Shown: piece after piece, positions 8,101-16,725 of the stretch
Layout: each line of letters opens with the position of its first letter
Position numbering within the stretch: the stretch's first letter is position 1
NCBI RefSeq assembly: GCF_009664835.1
Contig: NZ_CP045929.1
Coordinates: 2,542,001 to 2,606,000 of the forward strand
Origin: Allosaccharopolyspora coralli
GTDB taxonomy: Bacteria > Actinomycetota > Actinomycetes > Mycobacteriales > Pseudonocardiaceae
Reading direction: 5' to 3'
DNA length: 64,000 bases
Notes under the pieces: model-generated
Seen by the model: only the letters and a program-made list of their open reading frames with translations
What the model was told of the DNA's origin: nothing
The model's database searches: none
Translations under genes and position numbers: made by a program

Positions 8101-9819
8101 CTACGACTGCTCGGTCGGGCTGACGACCGACTCGTCTCGACTGCGCTCTCGCCAGGCACGACGGAAGGCAATCGCGGCCTCGACCACCATCCACAGCGCC
8201 AGCACGAAGATCACCATGTCCAGCGGCGCGAGGAAGAACATCTGCATTGGATCATTCGACGCGACGAACTCCCCGAACTGCACGATCAGCGCCCACGAGG
8301 TCATCACCACGAGGAACGCCCACGGCACGAGGACCGCGATCGGGTTGCGGTTGCTCTTGGTCACCCACACCGCGATCACGGCCAACGCCAGGCCGGCGGT
8401 GAGCTGGTTGGTGGTGCCGAACAGCTGCCACAACGTTCCGAAGGCGAAGTCACCGGGCAGCAGCGCGATCGACAGCGGGATCAGGATGGCGACCACGGTC
8501 GCGGCGGTCAGGTTGCGGGCCAGCGGCTTGAACCGGACGAGTTCGGCGATGTCCTGGACGATGTAGCGCTGCAATCGCACCGCTGTGTCCAGACTGGTCG
8601 CCGCGAAGCTGATCACCACCAGCGAAGCGAAGATGGTCCCGATACCGGCAGGTACGCCGAGATTGCCTGCGAACTGGGCAACGCCGTCGACGAAATAGCC
8701 GGTGGCGCTGTCGGAGGCCATGTCGAAGTCGCTGTAGAGGCTGTTCCAATCCGCTGTCGTGGCGGCCACGCCCGCCGTGCAGGCGAGGATGGCACACAGG
8801 GCGAGCAGTCCTTCACCGGAGGAGGCGAGGTAGCCGACGTAGCGCGCGTCGGTCTCCTTGTCCAACTGCTTCGCGGTGGTGCCGGAGCCGACGAGGCTGT
8901 GGAACCCGGACACCGCACCACAGGCGATGGTGACGAACAGCAGCGGGAACCACGGTGGTGAGTCCGGGGGCACGTCGTTCACGGCTGGAGCGACGATGGT
9001 GTTCCACCCGATGACGATCCCGAGGATGATGACCGCCAGTGCCACCACCATCTGCATCTGGTTGATGTAGTCACGCGGCTGCAACAGCATCCACACCGGC
9101 AGTCGCGAGGTGAAGAACGTGTAGACGAAGATCAACAGGATCCACAGGGTCTCGGCGTCGAGACCGATCGCGTTCGCCACCGGGTCCACCGTGATGGGCC
9201 ACGCCTGCCCGACCGGGATGCTCACGTAGACCAGCGCCATGGCGACCATCGCAGGCACGAGCGCCGTGGTGCGCTTGCGGTAGACGTACTGCCCCAACCC
9301 GATCGCGAACGGGATGGTGAGCAGCACCGGCAGCACCGCCTCGGGGTTCTCCGTGAACAGCTGTGCGATGACCACGGCGAACACGGCGTTGACCATCGTC
9401 AACAGGAAGAAGATGATCAGTAGGAACAGGGTGCGCGCGCGAGTCGTGATGATGTCGCTGGTCAGCGTGCCGATGCTGCGGGCCTTGTGGCGTACCGAGA
9501 TCGCCAGTGAGCCGAAGTCGTGCACCCCGGCAGCGAAGATCGTGCCGAGCACCACCCACAACAGCGCTGGTCCCCACCCCCAGAACACCGCGGTCGCCGG
9601 GCCGACGATCGGCGCGGCGCCCGCCACCGAGATGAAGTGATGGCTGAAGACGATGTGCTTGTTCGTGGGCACGTAGTCCACACCGTCGTTGTACGTGTGG
9701 GCCGGAGTGACGAAGTCCGGGTCGAGCGCGTAGACGCGCTTGGCCAAATACGCCGAGTAGTAGCGGTAGGCCAGCGCGAGTGCCGCGATCGCGACTGCCA
9801 GCACGACGGCTGCGGGCAT
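8101..9819 (-). CDS. cstA: CstA-family carbon starvation / peptide-pyruvate transporter
   Basis: Predicted 572 aa, matching the shorter Gram-positive CstA proteins. The frame is open far upstream, but the ATG at 9819 (MPAAVVLAVAIAALALAYRY) starts at TM1 and has CGAGGGA upstream. Diagnostic segments are YVPTNKHIVFSHHF, SVAGAAPIVGPA and LFGTTNQL. About 16 hydrophobic helices are visible. CstA proteins take up peptides or pyruvate during carbon limitation. Here the gene is divergent from the 277-aa gene at 9955. No YbdD-like small partner is seen next to it. Confidence 0.9.
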   Translation of the reverse strand: MPAAVVLAVAIAALALAYRYYSAYLAKRVYALDPDFVTPAHTYNDGVDYVPTNKHIVFSHHFISVAGAAPIVGPATAVFWGWGPALLWVVLGTIFAAGVHDFGSLAISVRHKARSIGTLTSDIITTRARTLFLLIIFFLLTMVNAVFAVVIAQLFTENPEAVLPVLLTIPFAIGLGQYVYRKRTTALVPAMVAMALVYVSIPVGQAWPITVDPVANAIGLDAETLWILLIFVYTFFTSRLPVWMLLQPRDYINQMQMVVALAVIILGIVIGWNTIVAPAVNDVPPDSPPWFPLLFVTIACGAVSGFHSLVGSGTTAKQLDKETDARYVGYLASSGEGLLALCAILACTAGVAATTADWNSLYSDFDMASDSATGYFVDGVAQFAGNLGVPAGIGTIFASLVVISFAATSLDTAVRLQRYIVQDIAELVRFKPLARNLTAATVVAILIPLSIALLPGDFAFGTLWQLFGTTNQLTAGLALAVIAVWVTKSNRNPIAVLVPWAFLVVMTSWALIVQFGEFVASNDPMQMFFLAPLDMVIFVLALWMVVEAAIAFRRAWRERSRDESVVSPTEQS

Positions 9820-9954
9820 GGAATCCCTCGTGTCCCATTGCTGTGACCGAACCCCGGTTCGGCCTTCGGGGCATTGGGCCCTGCACAGCCGCAACGAGGG
9901 TCGGCTAAAGTTCGCCTGCGAACATAGCAACTCACGGCGCCGATACATAGGGTC

Positions 9955-10788
9955 ATGCGGGACGAGATGATCACGGCTTGGTCGCGAGCCGTCACGGCCG
10001 AGATTCTGTGGCACACGGTGCGCGGTCCGCGCGGTATGCCCGTGGTGCCGCTGACCTGGCCGCAGGACCGCACACCGTGCGCTGCCGTCCCGCTGTCGCA
10101 TCTCGACGACGTGGATTCCCTCCCCCACCGCGCCGCGTTCACGGTCCACACCGGCCACGGGCACCCGAAGACCCTGGTGGCCACCGGCCGCGTGGACCTC
10201 CACTGGGATCTCAGCGGTGCGGAGTTCGTCGACCACCTGCTCCCGCAGGAGCTGGCCAAGCACCCACCCACGCGGCTGCGCGCGGACAGTCTCATGGCCC
10301 GCCGGGAGAACTGGTGGTGGATTCCCCGGGCACTGGTCACCCTCCGCGACATCACCCGGGTCGACACCCTTCCTGCGCGCACGCACCCCGGCGACGCTCT
10401 GCTCGTACGTCAGCCGCACAGCGACGATCCGGAGGAACCGCGGACCACCGTGGTCACTGCTGCGCGCTGGCCCGAGCCGGGGCAGCAATCCGTAGAGCTC
10501 TGGCCCCGCGACGGTGCCGCACTCGCAGGCGAAGGTGAGGCCGCTTTCGTGCTGGGACATCGGTACAGCCCGGATTTCGAACGCTGGGAACGCTGGTACC
10601 GCAGCGGAACGGTCGACGGCGAGATCCTGCACGTCTGGTCCGGTGACGGCGCACCGCAACCGGGAGACGAGCACCCCGGAACCGCCGCACCGCTGAGTCT
10701 GCTCGACCGGTTGTCGCACCACCGCCGCGTGGCGAAAGCGTGCAAGGCCGGAATCACCACGGTGGAACGGCGGGAAAGCCGCTCGTAG
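9955..10788 (+). CDS. Hypothetical protein, possibly a flavin-binding split-barrel protein
   Basis: Predicted 277 aa, no signal peptide or membrane helix. The region from residue 20 to 200 has strand-rich stretches (MPVVPLTWPQD, HRAAFTVHTG, TLVATGRVDLHWD) that recall pyridoxamine-5'-phosphate-oxidase-like barrels, but no diagnostic motif is present, so this is a guess. The C-terminal half contains FERWERWYRSGTVDGEILHV. It is divergent from cstA with about 135 bp between starts, so the two may share control. Confidence 0.5.
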   Translation: MRDEMITAWSRAVTAEILWHTVRGPRGMPVVPLTWPQDRTPCAAVPLSHLDDVDSLPHRAAFTVHTGHGHPKTLVATGRVDLHWDLSGAEFVDHLLPQELAKHPPTRLRADSLMARRENWWWIPRALVTLRDITRVDTLPARTHPGDALLVRQPHSDDPEEPRTTVVTAARWPEPGQQSVELWPRDGAALAGEGEAAFVLGHRYSPDFERWERWYRSGTVDGEILHVWSGDGAPQPGDEHPGTAAPLSLLDRLSHHRRVAKACKAGITTVERRESRS

Positions 10789-10906
10789 ACGCGACTCGTC
10801 TCGTCCCGGTGGCCGGGTCTGTCGACAGGCGGGAAGGTGTCCTCAGGTCGTCTCGGGCGCGAGCGGTCAGCACGCCGCGCACACCCACGAGCCAGGAGCG
10901 AACACC

Positions 10907-12157
10907 ATGCCAGAGACCGTGTTCCGTGTGGATCAGTCCCAGTCGATGCGCGAGCAGGAGGTTCCCGGACACAACCGGTGGCATCCCGACATTCCGGCAG
11001 CCGTCTCGGTCCGGCCCGGCGACGTCTTCCGCATCGAATGCAAGGACTGGACCGACGGCCAGGTCGTCAACGACGACTCGGCGAACGACATCCGCGACAT
11101 GGTCCTCGACCACAACCACATGCTCTCCGGGCCGATCCACGTCGAGGGCGCCGAGCCCGGTGACCTGCTGGTCGTGGACTACCTCGACCTCGGGGCCGCC
11201 CACAGCGGCGCCTCCGGTGTGGGTGACGAGCCCGGCGAGGGCTGGGGTTACACGGGAATCTTCGCCCAAAGCAACGGCGGCGGGTTCCTCACCGACCACT
11301 ACCCCTCCGCAGGCAAGGCCGTCTGGGACTTCCACGGCAAGTACGCGACCTCTCGGCACCTGCCCGGCGTCAGGATCGCCTCCAACGTGCACGCGGGCCT
11401 GGCGGGCTGCGCCCCGTCGGCGGAACTGCTGGCCAAGTGGAATCGCCGAGAACAAGCACTGATCGACACCGACCCGCAGCGCGTGCCGCCACTGGCTCTG
11501 CCGCCGCTGGAGGACCACGCGCTGCTGGGCACCCTGAGCGGCGGCGAGCTCCAGCGCGCCGCCCGCGAAGCCGCGCGCACCGTGCCCCCGCGCGAGCACG
11601 GCGGCAATGTCGACATCAAGAATCTCTCCATCGGCTCCCGGGTGCTCTACCCGGTGTACGTCCCGGGTGCGAAGTTCTCGATCGGCGATCTGCACTTCGC
11701 GCAGGGCGACGGCGAGATCAGCTTCTGCGGCGCGGTCGAGATGGGCGGTTACGTCGACGTCCACGTGGACCTGATCAAAGACGGCGTGAACAAGTACAAG
11801 GCCACCACGCCGATCTTCCAGCCGGGCAGGCACGAGCCGCGCTACGACGAGTTCGTGTCGTTCATCGGCATCTCGGTCGACGAGGCGGGCGACCAGCACT
11901 ACATGAACGCGACCGTCGCCTACAAACGCGCCTGCCTGCACGCGATCGACTACCTGACCCAGTTCGGCTACACCGGCGAACAGGCCTATCTCATCCTCTG
12001 CGCCGCGCCGATCGAGGGACGGGTCAGCGGCATCGTCGACATTCCCAACGCCTGCTGCTCGCTGTACCTGCCCACCGGCATCTTCGACGTCGACATCCGC
12101 CCGACCGGGGACGGGCCCACCACCGTCGACCGTGGACAGTGCGCCACGGCGAGCTGA
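10907..12157 (+). CDS. fmdA: Formamidase
   Basis: Predicted 416 aa, the typical FmdA length. AGGAG precedes the ATG at 10907. Family marks include WTDGQVVNDDSANDIRD, GPIHVEGAEPGDLLVVD, HAGLAGCAPS and VDIPNACCSLYLPTG. The enzyme hydrolyses formamide to formate and ammonia in the cytoplasm. No fmdD/E transporter genes or FmdB-type zinc-ribbon gene are adjacent, so it is probably a stand-alone nitrogen-scavenging gene. It converges with the sugar cluster at 12271. Confidence 0.92.
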   Translation: MPETVFRVDQSQSMREQEVPGHNRWHPDIPAAVSVRPGDVFRIECKDWTDGQVVNDDSANDIRDMVLDHNHMLSGPIHVEGAEPGDLLVVDYLDLGAAHSGASGVGDEPGEGWGYTGIFAQSNGGGFLTDHYPSAGKAVWDFHGKYATSRHLPGVRIASNVHAGLAGCAPSAELLAKWNRREQALIDTDPQRVPPLALPPLEDHALLGTLSGGELQRAAREAARTVPPREHGGNVDIKNLSIGSRVLYPVYVPGAKFSIGDLHFAQGDGEISFCGAVEMGGYVDVHVDLIKDGVNKYKATTPIFQPGRHEPRYDEFVSFIGISVDEAGDQHYMNATVAYKRACLHAIDYLTQFGYTGEQAYLILCAAPIEGRVSGIVDIPNACCSLYLPTGIFDVDIRPTGDGPTTVDRGQCATAS

Positions 12158-12270
12158 ACGCGAGCCCACCCTGAGCCGTTGGGCGGTCAACGAGGCTTTC
12201 GGCGGCACCGGAGCTCTTCGCGTGGGTGCGTGCCACGGGCAGTCCGGCCCGGATTGTCCGGCCGAGTCGG

Positions 12271-13122
12271 TCAGAACAGGTTCTCGTACCCGAGTGTCAC
12301 GAGGTTGTCGCGGGAGGTCTTCAGGCAGTCGTACGGGTCCCGGCCGTACTGCTGGTCCTGCTCGATGAACAGGTACTCGGCGCCGGAAGCCAGTGACTCA
12401 TCGACGATCTCGGTCCAGTCGAGGTTGCCCTCGCCGACCTCACCGAACTGCACCACCCCGGTGAAAGCCTGCATGAACGCGGCGCGGTCCCCGTTCTGCA
12501 GCGCCTCGAACGCGGCCGGTTCCAGCTCACCAACGCGGTAGTCCTTGAGATGCACGAGGTCCACCAGGCCCGCGTATCTCTGCAAGGTGCGGACGGGGTC
12601 CTTCCCGCCGCGCTGCACCCAGTGCACGTCGATCTCGAGGCGCATCGTGGGTGCTTCGGTCCGGATGATGTCGAGCAGGGTGCTGCCCCCGCGCTTCGCG
12701 AACTCGATGTGATGGTTGTGGTAATAGAGCGTGATGTCCTCGTCGGCGAGACGGGTGGAGACGTCCTCCGCCTGGCGACAGAACTCCAACAGCGCCTCGT
12801 GCGAGGCCATCGCCGGGAACGGCATCATGCCGATACGCAGCCGGGAGGAACCCAACTCCTTGGCGTCCTTGACGATCTTGCCGAAGTCCTCCAAGAGGGA
12901 ATCGTTCGGCCCGCCACCCAGTCCGGCGGACAAGGCGCCGAAGTCGGTGCCGAGTTCGTCCTTGGCGCGGCGCATTTCGGCCACGTTCTCCGGGGTCATC
13001 GCGATCTGCGAGACCTCGACGGCGGAGAATCCCGAGTCCCGGAGGCGCCGGAGGACCTCGTACGGCCCTGTCTGCTCGACCTTGTCCTTCAGCATCATCA
13101 TCTGGACACCGATCTTGGGCAT
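12271..13122 (-). CDS. Sugar phosphate isomerase/epimerase-like TIM barrel (AP endonuclease 2 superfamily)
   Basis: Predicted 283 aa; AAAGGAG lies before the ATG at 13122. The xylose-isomerase-like barrel is recognised by LYYHNHHIEF (metal-binding His), RLEIDVHWVQRGG and VHLKDYRVGE, with a C-terminal LFIEQDQQYGRDPYDCLKTS. These members epimerise or beta-eliminate 3-keto sugars or inososes with a divalent metal. It is the last gene of a three-gene minus-strand unit (63 bp after the dehydrogenase), whose promoter region carries the TTGCC operator. Confidence 0.82.
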   Translation of the reverse strand: MPKIGVQMMMLKDKVEQTGPYEVLRRLRDSGFSAVEVSQIAMTPENVAEMRRAKDELGTDFGALSAGLGGGPNDSLLEDFGKIVKDAKELGSSRLRIGMMPFPAMASHEALLEFCRQAEDVSTRLADEDITLYYHNHHIEFAKRGGSTLLDIIRTEAPTMRLEIDVHWVQRGGKDPVRTLQRYAGLVDLVHLKDYRVGELEPAAFEALQNGDRAAFMQAFTGVVQFGEVGEGNLDWTEIVDESLASGAEYLFIEQDQQYGRDPYDCLKTSRDNLVTLGYENLF

Positions 13123-13185
13123 GGGTACTCCTTTGTCCTCAGTAGAGGGTTCTCCCGGCCGGACGGGACAGTTCGTCGTGTCGTG

Positions 13186-14199
13186 TCAGCCGACGGTGGT
13201 CAGCCGGTTCTGGACGAGGTCGCTCTGGATGTAGACGTCTTTGAGGACGCGCAGCGACTTCATTGCTTCGCGCGGACTGATCCAGAACGACTCCTCATCG
13301 CCCAGCCGGGCGTAGAAGTCCCGGATGAGAACCTCGTGCGAGACGCCCCAGTAGGCGCGTCCGGTCGACGAGGCCCGGCGTTCCTTGACCGTCTCCACAC
13401 GACCGTCGGCGTACGTGGTGGTGAGATCTCCCCGAATCGAGAGGGTGCCCCGCTCGGCGGTGATCTCGATCGTGACGGGAGCGTGCACCACGTTGGCGAG
13501 TGAGCCGTAGACGACGCTGCGAGACCCGCCTTCGTGGGCCAGCAGCATCTCGGCAGTGTCTTCGACCTCGATGAGGTCGCCGTACAGGCGTGTGGAGGCG
13601 TTGCCCTTGACGTCGACGACACCGCCGACGAGCCACTGCACCAGGTCGAGGGTGTGGATGACCTGGTTGATGAGCAGCCCACCGCCGGCGGTCTCCCACT
13701 TCCCCCGCCACGGTTTGCGCCGGTAGTAGTCGGGGGTGCGGGTCCACATCACCGTGGCGCTCGCGCCGAGCACGGCGCCCACCTCGCCGGAGTCGAGCAG
13801 CTGGCGGGCGGCCTGCGAGGTGGCGTTGTAGCGGTTCTGGAAGCACACACCGATGCGGGTGTCGGTGCGCTCAGCGGCCTCGACGAGACGCTCGGCCTCG
13901 CCGACGGTGTGCGCGAGCGGCTTCTCGACGAGCACGTGCACACCGGCGTCGAGGAGGTCCAGTGCCACGGGCACGTGCTGGTGGTGCGGGGTACAGACGT
14001 GGGCGACGTCGGGGCGGAGCTGCGACAGGAGGGTGCGGTGGTCGCCGAACCCGGGGACGCCGTACCGCTCGACGGCCGCCGCGAGAGCTGCCGGGTCGGT
14101 GTCGCACACGGCGATGAGTTCGCTGTCCTCCACCGCTCGGATGGCCGCGGCGTGGACACCCGAGACGTCACCGCATCCAATGATCGCTGCTGTCGTCAC
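13186..14199 (-). CDS. Gfo/Idh/MocA-family sugar dehydrogenase
   Basis: Predicted 337 aa. The GTG at 14199 overlaps the TGA of the upstream isomerase gene as GTGA, which fixes the start. N-terminal Rossmann motif is AAIIGCGDVSGVHA, followed by CTPHHQHVPVA and the catalytic-region lysine in VLVEKPLAHT; the C-terminal half has INQVIHTLDLVQWLVG. These enzymes oxidise a secondary sugar hydroxyl with NAD(P)+. Together with two isomerase-like proteins and a second dehydrogenase it forms a sugar or cyclitol catabolic set. Confidence 0.85.
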   Translation of the reverse strand: MTTAAIIGCGDVSGVHAAAIRAVEDSELIAVCDTDPAALAAAVERYGVPGFGDHRTLLSQLRPDVAHVCTPHHQHVPVALDLLDAGVHVLVEKPLAHTVGEAERLVEAAERTDTRIGVCFQNRYNATSQAARQLLDSGEVGAVLGASATVMWTRTPDYYRRKPWRGKWETAGGGLLINQVIHTLDLVQWLVGGVVDVKGNASTRLYGDLIEVEDTAEMLLAHEGGSRSVVYGSLANVVHAPVTIEITAERGTLSIRGDLTTTYADGRVETVKERRASSTGRAYWGVSHEVLIRDFYARLGDEESFWISPREAMKSLRVLKDVYIQSDLVQNRLTTVG

Positions 14200-15023
14200 C
14201 GGTACTCCATCCCCTCGGACTTCAGGAGGTCGGTGAACGCCTGCCATGCCTCGGTGAACAGGTCCGGGCCGGAGAAGCCTCCGAGGCTGTGCGCCTTCGA
14301 CAGGTGCGGTTCGAGTGAGAAATACCCGTCGAAACCGTCCCGGTGCAGCGCGCGGACGGTTTCCGCGATCTCGCCGTCACCACGGCCTGCGGCACACACC
14401 TCGCCGTCGGCCAGGTGGGCGTCCTTGATCTGGACGTATTCGAGGTGCGGACGAATGCTCGCGTAGCCCTCGGTGAAGGGCCGCACGCCTACCTGGACGA
14501 AGTTGGCGGCGTCCCACGCCGCGCGGAGGTTCGGTGACCCGACCGAGTCGAGGATGTCGACGCACCGGCGCGGGACGTCGCCGTAGATCTCCTTCTCGTT
14601 CTCGTGCAACAGGATCACCCCGCCCTCCTCCGCCACGTCGGCCACGGCGCGCATCCGGCGCAGCACCTCGTCGCGGTGGTCGTCCGGGTCGTCGCCGGGC
14701 CGGATGAAGAAGGAGAAGACACGGATGTACGGGGCGCCGAAGTGATGGGCGACGTCGACAGCGTGGCGGGCGCGGTCGAGGTGGACTGCGAAGTCCTCGT
14801 CGACGAAGATCTTCCCGATCGGGGACCCGATACTCGACACCGCCAGGCCGTGAGCGTCGAGGATCTCCTTCGCCCGGGAGAGCTGCTCGGCGTCCAGGTC
14901 GAGCACAGTGGTCTCCCATGCGCTGCGGAACTCGACGGAGGACATCCCGAGCTTCTCGACGAGGGCAGCCTGCTCGTCGAGGTCGGGGGAGATCTCGTCG
15001 GAGAATCCCGACAGTGTCCACAT
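14196..15023 (-). CDS. Sugar phosphate isomerase/epimerase-like TIM barrel, first gene of the operon
   Basis: Predicted 275 aa from the ATG at 15023 (MWTLSGFSDEISPDLDEQ), which has GAGGAG upstream. Barrel signatures are YIRVFSFF, ILLHENEKEIYG (metal Glu), AAWDAANFVQVG and VQIKDAHLADGE. It differs clearly from the other isomerase at 12271, so the two probably act on successive intermediates, as the paired LgdB1/LgdB2 enzymes do in levoglucosan degradation (analogy only). Its start lies 75 bp from the inverted TTGCC operator. Confidence 0.82.
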   Translation of the reverse strand: MWTLSGFSDEISPDLDEQAALVEKLGMSSVEFRSAWETTVLDLDAEQLSRAKEILDAHGLAVSSIGSPIGKIFVDEDFAVHLDRARHAVDVAHHFGAPYIRVFSFFIRPGDDPDDHRDEVLRRMRAVADVAEEGGVILLHENEKEIYGDVPRRCVDILDSVGSPNLRAAWDAANFVQVGVRPFTEGYASIRPHLEYVQIKDAHLADGEVCAAGRGDGEIAETVRALHRDGFDGYFSLEPHLSKAHSLGGFSGPDLFTEAWQAFTDLLKSEGMEYR

Positions 15024-15097
15024 AGGGGTGCTCCTCACTCGGCCAGATCGACGGATCGTTCCGCCACCATGAGCGGTGAGCGACCGGTCGGACCATC

Positions 15098-15157
15098 GGT
15101 TGCCGTTTGTTGCCGCACCTGTGACAGCCGCGCCGGGTGCGGCAACATCTGGCAACC
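15098..15157. promoter_or_regulatory. Symmetric operator with four TTGCC half-sites
   Basis: Two tandem TTGCC elements (15100-15104 and 15110-15114) face two GGCAA elements (15141-15145 and 15151-15155). Within each pair the spacing is 10 bp, one helical turn. The inner arms form a perfect 11-bp inverted repeat, GTTGCCGCACC (15109-15119) and GGTGCGGCAAC (15136-15146). It lies between divergent operons starting at 15023 and 15254. GGCAA pairs with the same 10-bp spacing occur again before the MFS gene at 16726. A single regulator binding as paired dimers is likely; it is not encoded nearby. Confidence 0.7.
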
Positions 15158-15253
15158 CGTGGTCGACCTCGAGACGCGCCCGCACAGTGAACAGCGCAAC
15201 GGTGCCGCACGGCGGGCCCGTCCGCCCGTCCACGATGCGAAGGAGAACCGCCC

Positions 15254-16435
15254 ATGTCCGGAAAGGTCAGGCTCGGGATCATCGGGTTCGGGGCCCAGGG
15301 GTCCATGTACGCCAAGTTCATCAAGGACGGCATGGTCCCGAACATGGAGATCGGCGCCATCGCCGAGATCGACTCCGAGACGCGGGCGGCGGCCACCGCG
15401 GAGTACGGCGTGCCCGTGCACGAGGACTACCAGTCCCTGCTGGCGAGCGGCGACGTGGATGCGGTCGTGACGACGGTGCCGCACTACCTGCACCCGGAGA
15501 TCGGGATCGCCGCGCTGAACAGGGGCGTGCACGCGTTGGTGGAGAAACCGGCTGGGGTCTACACCAAGCAGGTCACCGAGCTCAACGAGTTCGCCGCCCA
15601 GCACCCCGAGCTGACGTTCGCGATCATGTTCAATCAGCGCAACAATCCGCTGTACCAGCGGATCAAACAGATCGTGGACGCCGGCGAGATCGGCAGGATC
15701 CGCCGGACGAACTGGATCATCACCACCTGGTGGCGTCCGCAGGGCTACTACGAGCAGTCCGCGTGGCGGGCCACCTGGGGCGGTGAGGGTGGCGGCGTGC
15801 TGGTCAACCAGGCGCCGCACCAGCTCGACCTGTGGCAGTGGATCTGCGGCGTCCCGAAGTCGGTCTACTCCAAAGTGGCGTACGGCTTTCGCCGGGACAT
15901 CGCCGTGGAGGACGAGGTCACCGCCGTCGTCGACTACGGCGACGGCGCCACCGGCACGTTCGTCACCGCGGTCCACGACCTGACGGGAACCGACCGGCTG
16001 GAGATTCTGGGCGATGCGGGCAAGATCGTCGTCGACGGCTCCAAGTCCGCCACGGTCACCCGCTTGGTGAAGGACGAGCGGGAACTCTCGGACGGCATGG
16101 GCATGAGCGACGTGCGCAAGCTGTTCAAGGGCGAGATGGATCCGACCGCGCTCTACTCACAGGAGGTCGTCGAGTTCGACTCGGTCTGGGGTGCGCAGCA
16201 TTCGGGCGTGCTCGAGAACTTCGCGGCGAACATCCTCGACGGCACCCCGCTGCTGGCGCCGGGCAGCGACGGCGTCAACGGCGTGCGGCTGGCCAACGCG
16301 ATTCACTTGTCCAGCTGGCTCGGCCACGAGGTCCCGCTCGACTTCGACGAGAACGTCTACCTGGCCGAACTCAACAAGCGGATCCGCTCCGAGGGGACGT
16401 TTCCCGAGCGTGAGGCGATGCCCGGCGCCCGCTGA
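15254..16435 (+). CDS. Gfo/Idh/MocA-family sugar dehydrogenase
   Basis: Predicted 393 aa, with AAGGAG upstream of the ATG. The Rossmann motif is LGIIGFGAQGSMYAKFI. The catalytic lysine region is ALVEKPAGVYTKQV, and the substrate-side His-Asp pair is in LVNQAPHQLDLWQWI. The longer C terminus (about 390 aa) resembles glycoside-type or levoglucosan-type dehydrogenases more than inositol dehydrogenases, but the substrate is inferred. It is divergent from the isomerase operon and shares its operator, so it likely performs the first oxidation of the imported sugar. Confidence 0.87.
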   Translation: MSGKVRLGIIGFGAQGSMYAKFIKDGMVPNMEIGAIAEIDSETRAAATAEYGVPVHEDYQSLLASGDVDAVVTTVPHYLHPEIGIAALNRGVHALVEKPAGVYTKQVTELNEFAAQHPELTFAIMFNQRNNPLYQRIKQIVDAGEIGRIRRTNWIITTWWRPQGYYEQSAWRATWGGEGGGVLVNQAPHQLDLWQWICGVPKSVYSKVAYGFRRDIAVEDEVTAVVDYGDGATGTFVTAVHDLTGTDRLEILGDAGKIVVDGSKSATVTRLVKDERELSDGMGMSDVRKLFKGEMDPTALYSQEVVEFDSVWGAQHSGVLENFAANILDGTPLLAPGSDGVNGVRLANAIHLSSWLGHEVPLDFDENVYLAELNKRIRSEGTFPEREAMPGAR

Positions 16436-16547
16436 CGTCGGTCACGACGCCCCGGCATCGCCCCACGCGGGCGGCGCCGGGGAATCGTGCGCGCGGACAC
16501 CGAATCGGAACGAGGGAGTTCCGTTGGCACGTCGCGCGGCGCATGAC

Positions 16548-16587
16548 GGCAAATGCGCGAAAGTCCTTTGAGGGCAACAAATGGCAA
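16548..16587. promoter_or_regulatory. GGCAA half-sites upstream of the sugar MFS gene
   Basis: GGCAA occurs at 16548-16552, 16573-16577 and 16583-16587; the last two have the same 10-bp spacing as in the operator at 15098-15157. A GCACCTGTCACA segment follows at 16608-16619, close to GCACCTGTGACA at 15115-15126 in the first operator region. Shared spacing and flanking sequence argue for common regulation. Confidence 0.55.
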
Positions 16588-16725
16588 CCGCTTCTCTCGC
16601 GACGTGGCACCTGTCACACATGATGACGCCCCGATTCGACTGAGGGGCGGCACCCGCCGGCACCGTTTCGTCCGTTCCCACACACCGGCGGCCGCGCAAT
16701 GCAGAGCGGTGAAAGGGAAACCCCC

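Noticed and set aside
9820-10722. N-terminal extension of cstA by 301 codons
   Set aside because: Lies opposite the 277-aa gene at 9955 and has no transporter-like sequence; CstA starts at 9819.
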